Assembly: GCA_011170385.1 (NCBI GenBank)
Contig: DUFE01000061.1
Span: 1-8,262 of the forward strand
Source of the DNA: Dehalococcoidia bacterium
GTDB lineage: Bacteria; Chloroflexota; Dehalococcoidia; Dehalococcoidales; W693
Reading direction: 5' to 3'
Length of the DNA: 8,262 bases
The notes beneath the pieces are model-generated. The model was not told the origin of the DNA. It did no database searches and was given only the letters and a program-made list of their open reading frames with translations. Positions 5,780-8,262 of the stretch are shown one piece after another. Made by a program: the position numbers and the translations under genes. Within the stretch, counting starts at the first letter, position 1; the number at the start of each line of letters is the position of its first letter.

Positions 5780-7147
5780 GTGCATAGCGACAGACTGCCG
5801 CCACACGATATAGATGCCGAGGAAGCAGTAAACGGCTCGCTGTTAATAGACGGCAGGGCTATTTACGAAATAGCTACCTTTTTACAGCCTGTCGATTTCT
5901 ACAGCGAGCAGAACCGCTGGATATACCAGTCCTGCATATCCCTCTACCAGCGTGACGAAGCCATAAACCAGATAACAGTAGCCCAGGAACTGGATCGCGA
6001 AGGTAAGCTTGAAAAGTGCGGTGGCGCTGCCTACCTTAGCCATCTTATCTCGGTTGTACCTACCTCCCTCGATATAGAGCACTATGCCCGAATCGTCTAT
6101 CGCCTGTCGGTAATGAGGCAGCTTATCTCCGCTTCCGACAAGATTTCCGATATCGGCTACGAAGCTGACCACGATGTCAGTGCCGCCTTAAACAGAGCCG
6201 AAGACGTTCTGTTTCGATTGCGTCGCTACGGCTCGATGGATTTCGTCCACATTAAAAACGTGCTGGACAAGTATTTCGAGGCTCCGCCAGCCCCTGATAG
6301 CGAAGGCTACCAGCCGATTCCCTACGTATTCTCCGGCCTCATCGGTCTGGACGACTTTCTGGGCGGCTTCCAGCGCTCCGACCTGATAGTAATCGCCGGC
6401 AGACCGAGCATGGGCAAGACTAGCCTAGCTCTCAACATCGCACGCTATGCCGCCGTAGAGCAGAGCGCCAGTATCGCCCTTTTCAGCCTGGAGATGTTTC
6501 GCGATACGCTGGTGCAGCGCCTGCTCTCTAGCGAAACCGGCATAAACTCCAGGCGCATACGCCTGGGACTGAATACTGAGGAAGAAGAAGGAAAGATTAT
6601 AGAAGCCATCGGCAAGCTATCCGAAGCACCAATATATATAGACGACTCGCCCCAGTTAAGAGTTATGGAGATGAGGAGCAAAGCTCGCCGCTTGCACTAC
6701 GAGCACGGTATAGACATGGTCATTGTAGACTATCTGCAATTGCTTCAGGGAGAGGGTCGAAACGAAAATCGGGTGCAGGAAATCAGTTATATATCCCGCT
6801 CGCTTAAGGCGCTGGCTCGCGAGCTTAACATACCGGTTATCGCTATATCGCAGTTAAGCCGCGCCGTAGAGTGGCGAGCATCGCACGTTCCACAGCTTTC
6901 CGATCTGCGTGACAGCGGCAGCATCGAGCAGGACGCTGACCTAGTTACCTTCATCTATCGCGACGAAGCCTACTATACGGAAGACGAGTGGCGCATCCAG
7001 CACCCGGAAGAGGAGTACCCCAGGGAGATGGCAGATATCATTATCGCCAAGCATCGCAATGGACCCACCGGGCAGGTTAAGGTGCGCTTTCGCCACAACC
7101 TGACACGATTCGAAAACCTGGCAAAAGCGGAGCCGAACCTGCTATGA
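5780..7147 (+). CDS. dnaB: Replicative DNA helicase DnaB
   Basis: A protein of 455 residues, the normal size for the hexameric 5'-to-3' helicase that unwinds DNA at the replication fork and binds primase. The N-terminal domain (about 1-150) starts RLPPHDIDAEEAV. The RecA-like motor follows: Walker A GRPSMGKT at 207-214, FSLEM at 235-239, Walker B MVIVDYLQLL at 313-322, QLSRAVE at 358-364, LRDSGSIEQDAD at 376-387 and the arginine-finger region KHRNGPTG at 424-431. No intein interrupts the Walker A site, a common insertion point in this family. The start is GTG, two bases after the rplI stop, with AGGAG 11 bases upstream inside rplI. Alternatives would lose the conserved N-terminus. The stop overlaps the next ATG as ATGA, indicating coupling to a DnaD-type gene. 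The genomic context (rplI, loader genes) says chromosomal helicase, not phage. Confidence 0.97.
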   Translation: MHSDRLPPHDIDAEEAVNGSLLIDGRAIYEIATFLQPVDFYSEQNRWIYQSCISLYQRDEAINQITVAQELDREGKLEKCGGAAYLSHLISVVPTSLDIEHYARIVYRLSVMRQLISASDKISDIGYEADHDVSAALNRAEDVLFRLRRYGSMDFVHIKNVLDKYFEAPPAPDSEGYQPIPYVFSGLIGLDDFLGGFQRSDLIVIAGRPSMGKTSLALNIARYAAVEQSASIALFSLEMFRDTLVQRLLSSETGINSRRIRLGLNTEEEEGKIIEAIGKLSEAPIYIDDSPQLRVMEMRSKARRLHYEHGIDMVIVDYLQLLQGEGRNENRVQEISYISRSLKALARELNIPVIAISQLSRAVEWRASHVPQLSDLRDSGSIEQDADLVTFIYRDEAYYTEDEWRIQHPEEEYPREMADIIIAKHRNGPTGQVKVRFRHNLTRFENLAKAEPNLL

Positions 7148-7857
7148 AGACCTTCAACGGCTTCCCCGCCCGCATGAACTTTACCCCGATACCTAACCTG
7201 TTCCTGAACGGGCTGATGCCCGAAATCAATGACATCTTCGAATTAAAAATCACACTCTATATTATGGAGGCGCTGTACCTCAAAAAGGGTTACCCCCGCT
7301 TCGTACCTTTCAGCGAGCTTGCGGGTAATACCAGCATTATTAAAAGTCTTAAGGCTTCAGGTAAGCCGTCTGATGAAGCCCTGCGCAAAGCTATTGATAA
7401 AGTGGTAAAAAAAGATATCTTTCTTCGTCTAACAGTAGATCAGGATGGCAAAACCGAGGACATCTATTTCCTCAACACCCCATCCGATAGGCAGGCAATA
7501 GCTAAGATTCGAAGCGGGGAGCTCAAGCTTCTCGGTGCTACCATCGACGTAAAGATACCTTCAATAACCGAAGAATCACCCAATATCTTTACCCTTTATG
7601 AAGATAATATCGGCTTGCTGACGCCGATTGTCTCCGAGGAGCTCAAGGAAGCCGAGAAGCTGTACCCGGTCACCTGGATTAAGGACGCCATTAAAGAAGC
7701 TGCCTCTCTCAACAAGAGGAACGTCAGGTATATCATACGCATACTGGAGAACTGGTCGACGGAAGGTAGGAGCGATGGAGCACATAAGCGAGATTCTAAA
7801 AAGGACGAAGGTACGAAATACGACGGGCAAAGATACGGGCACATGGTCCAGCACTAG
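7144..7857 (+). CDS. DnaD-domain protein, probable primosome / helicase-loading factor
   Basis: A 237-residue protein with a likely N-terminal winged-helix region (about 10-125, beginning FTPIPNLFLNGLMPEI) and a C-terminal DnaD-type domain (about 147-205). The latter shows the typical pattern: FTLYEDNIGLLTP, an amphipathic helix, TWIKDAIKEAASLNKRN, then YIIRILENW. DnaD proteins bind DNA and act in primosome assembly at replication origins and stalled forks in Firmicutes, and related proteins occur in phages. The start overlaps the dnaB stop by 4 bp (ATGA) with GGAG 11 bases upstream. A second ATG at codon 11 is possible but would lose the coupling. Residues from about 211 on are a charged, low-complexity tail that lies in the overlap with the loader gene and looks unconstrained. 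Its placement between the helicase and a DnaC/DnaI-like loader argues for a role in loading DnaB. The exact function is inferred. Confidence 0.85.
   Translation: MKTFNGFPARMNFTPIPNLFLNGLMPEINDIFELKITLYIMEALYLKKGYPRFVPFSELAGNTSIIKSLKASGKPSDEALRKAIDKVVKKDIFLRLTVDQDGKTEDIYFLNTPSDRQAIAKIRSGELKLLGATIDVKIPSITEESPNIFTLYEDNIGLLTPIVSEELKEAEKLYPVTWIKDAIKEAASLNKRNVRYIIRILENWSTEGRSDGAHKRDSKKDEGTKYDGQRYGHMVQH
7761..7772 (+). promoter_or_regulatory. Ribosome binding site of loader gene, inside the dnaD-like gene
   Basis: GGAAGG (7761-7766) lies 8 bases and AGGAG (7768-7772) 2 bases before the ATG at 7775. The purine-rich run supports a start 83 bp inside the preceding gene. Confidence 0.65.
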
Positions 7858-8262
7858 CGATGAGGAACCCTCCGGCACTGGCTGCCCTGTTTGCCGGGGT
7901 GCCGGTTTCGTGCATCCCCTGCTCGATTCGGGGAAGCCGGACTTCAGCCGGGCTACCGCCTGCCGCTGCCTGCTTAACGTTGCCAGCAAGGAGCGCCGTT
8001 ACCTTCGGGAAAGATACAGCAATATCGGCTCGCTCAACCGTCTCACCTTTGATAACCTGATTCCTGAAGGCAGGAGTGGTTGTGCCGCCAGCCAAGACAG
8101 GTTCAGGGTGGCTTTTCAGGCAGCCAGAGATTTCGCCGCCGAGCCGAAGGGCTGGCTGATCTTTGTCGGACCCAGCGGCTGCGGCAAGACCCATCTGGCA
8201 GCCGCCATCGCCAACGAATACATCAGCCGCGGCAAACCTGACTTCTTCATCACTGCCGCCGA
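7775..8262 (+). CDS. DnaC/DnaI/IstB-like AAA+ ATPase, probable helicase loader, 3' end beyond the window
   Basis: The first 162 residues are visible and the reading frame runs off the right edge. The N-terminus reads MEHISEILKR, followed by a probable zinc site made of CPVC at 37-40 (CPVCRGAGFV) and CRC at 63-65. Next comes a linker typical of the family (TFDNLIPEGR at 91-100) and a Walker A GPSGCGKT at 132-139 followed by HLAAAIANEYI. This layout fits DnaC/DnaI-type loaders, which place ring-shaped DnaB on single-stranded DNA using ATP. IstB transposition helpers share the ATPase fold, but no transposase is adjacent and the dnaB neighbour favours a loader. Walker B, sensor and arginine-finger residues lie outside the window. 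The ATG at 7775 has a strong ribosome site and is the only start codon before the cysteines that keeps them. It overlaps the dnaD-like gene by 83 bp in another frame. Confidence 0.88.
   Translation, partial: MEHISEILKRTKVRNTTGKDTGTWSSTSDEEPSGTGCPVCRGAGFVHPLLDSGKPDFSRATACRCLLNVASKERRYLRERYSNIGSLNRLTFDNLIPEGRSGCAASQDRFRVAFQAARDFAAEPKGWLIFVGPSGCGKTHLAAAIANEYISRGKPDFFITAA

Noticed and set aside
6398..6421. Possible intein at the DnaB Walker A site
   Set aside because: The motif GRPSMGKT is uninterrupted and the total length of 455 residues is normal.
7860..8060. Plus-strand open frame starting just after the dnaD-like stop
   Set aside because: The loader reading frame, with zinc cysteines and Walker A, occupies this region in another frame. 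The 66-residue translation resembles nothing.
7576..8194. Minus-strand open frames across the dnaD-like gene and loader
   Set aside because: They are antisense to proteins with clear DnaD and Walker A motifs, and the translations show no family pattern.
1..8262. Defence island, prophage, CRISPR array or transposon
   Set aside because: All genes are housekeeping types in tight operons. No arrays of repeats, terminal inverted repeats, integrase or transposase motifs were seen. DnaD- and DnaC-like genes also occur in phages, but the rplI-dnaB context is chromosomal.

Overview
The window reads as ordinary chromosomal backbone of a bacterium, most likely an uncultured member of the Dehalococcoidia (Chloroflexota). 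This placement is an inference from three things. The protein sequences have that flavour. The rplI-dnaB pair is followed by a DnaD-type gene and a DnaC/DnaI-type loader. A Gram-positive-type LexA box lies upstream of uvrA, and LexA of Dehalococcoides is known to use that type of site. Coding density is very high and base composition is moderate (near 50% GC by eye). I saw no mobile elements, tRNA, rRNA, CRISPR arrays or long repeats.

Layout: two divergent transcription units share a 179-bp control region (3190-3368), the longest stretch without a gene. Leftward runs uvrA (nucleotide excision repair, GTG start), followed after 35 bp by an HD-domain hydrolase gene that runs off the left edge. 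Rightward runs plsX (acyl-phosphate synthesis for phospholipids), trxB (thioredoxin reductase, overlapping plsX by 8 bp), then, after a 51-bp gap with its own likely promoter, rplI (ribosomal protein L9), dnaB (replicative helicase, GTG start), a DnaD-domain protein (4-bp ATGA overlap with dnaB), and a DnaC/DnaI-like AAA+ helicase loader. The loader starts 83 bp inside the dnaD-like gene and is cut by the right edge.

The control region holds a -10/-35 pair for each direction. Between them is a 14-bp near-perfect SOS box (CGAACAGGCATTCG) abutting the uvrA -35, which predicts DNA-damage induction of uvrA and perhaps of the HD gene. The plsX leader contains two competing inverted repeats, one of which includes the plsX Shine-Dalgarno sequence.

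Working together: dnaB, the dnaD-like gene and the loader look like a compact helicase plus loading cassette, translationally linked so that helicase and loading factors are made together. The other genes are housekeeping (lipid, redox, ribosome, repair). I did not find a clearly novel defence or mobile system. The most interesting items are the SOS box, the plsX leader structure, the long dnaD/loader overlap, the loading cassette itself, and a His-to-Ala change in the second ATPase site of UvrA.
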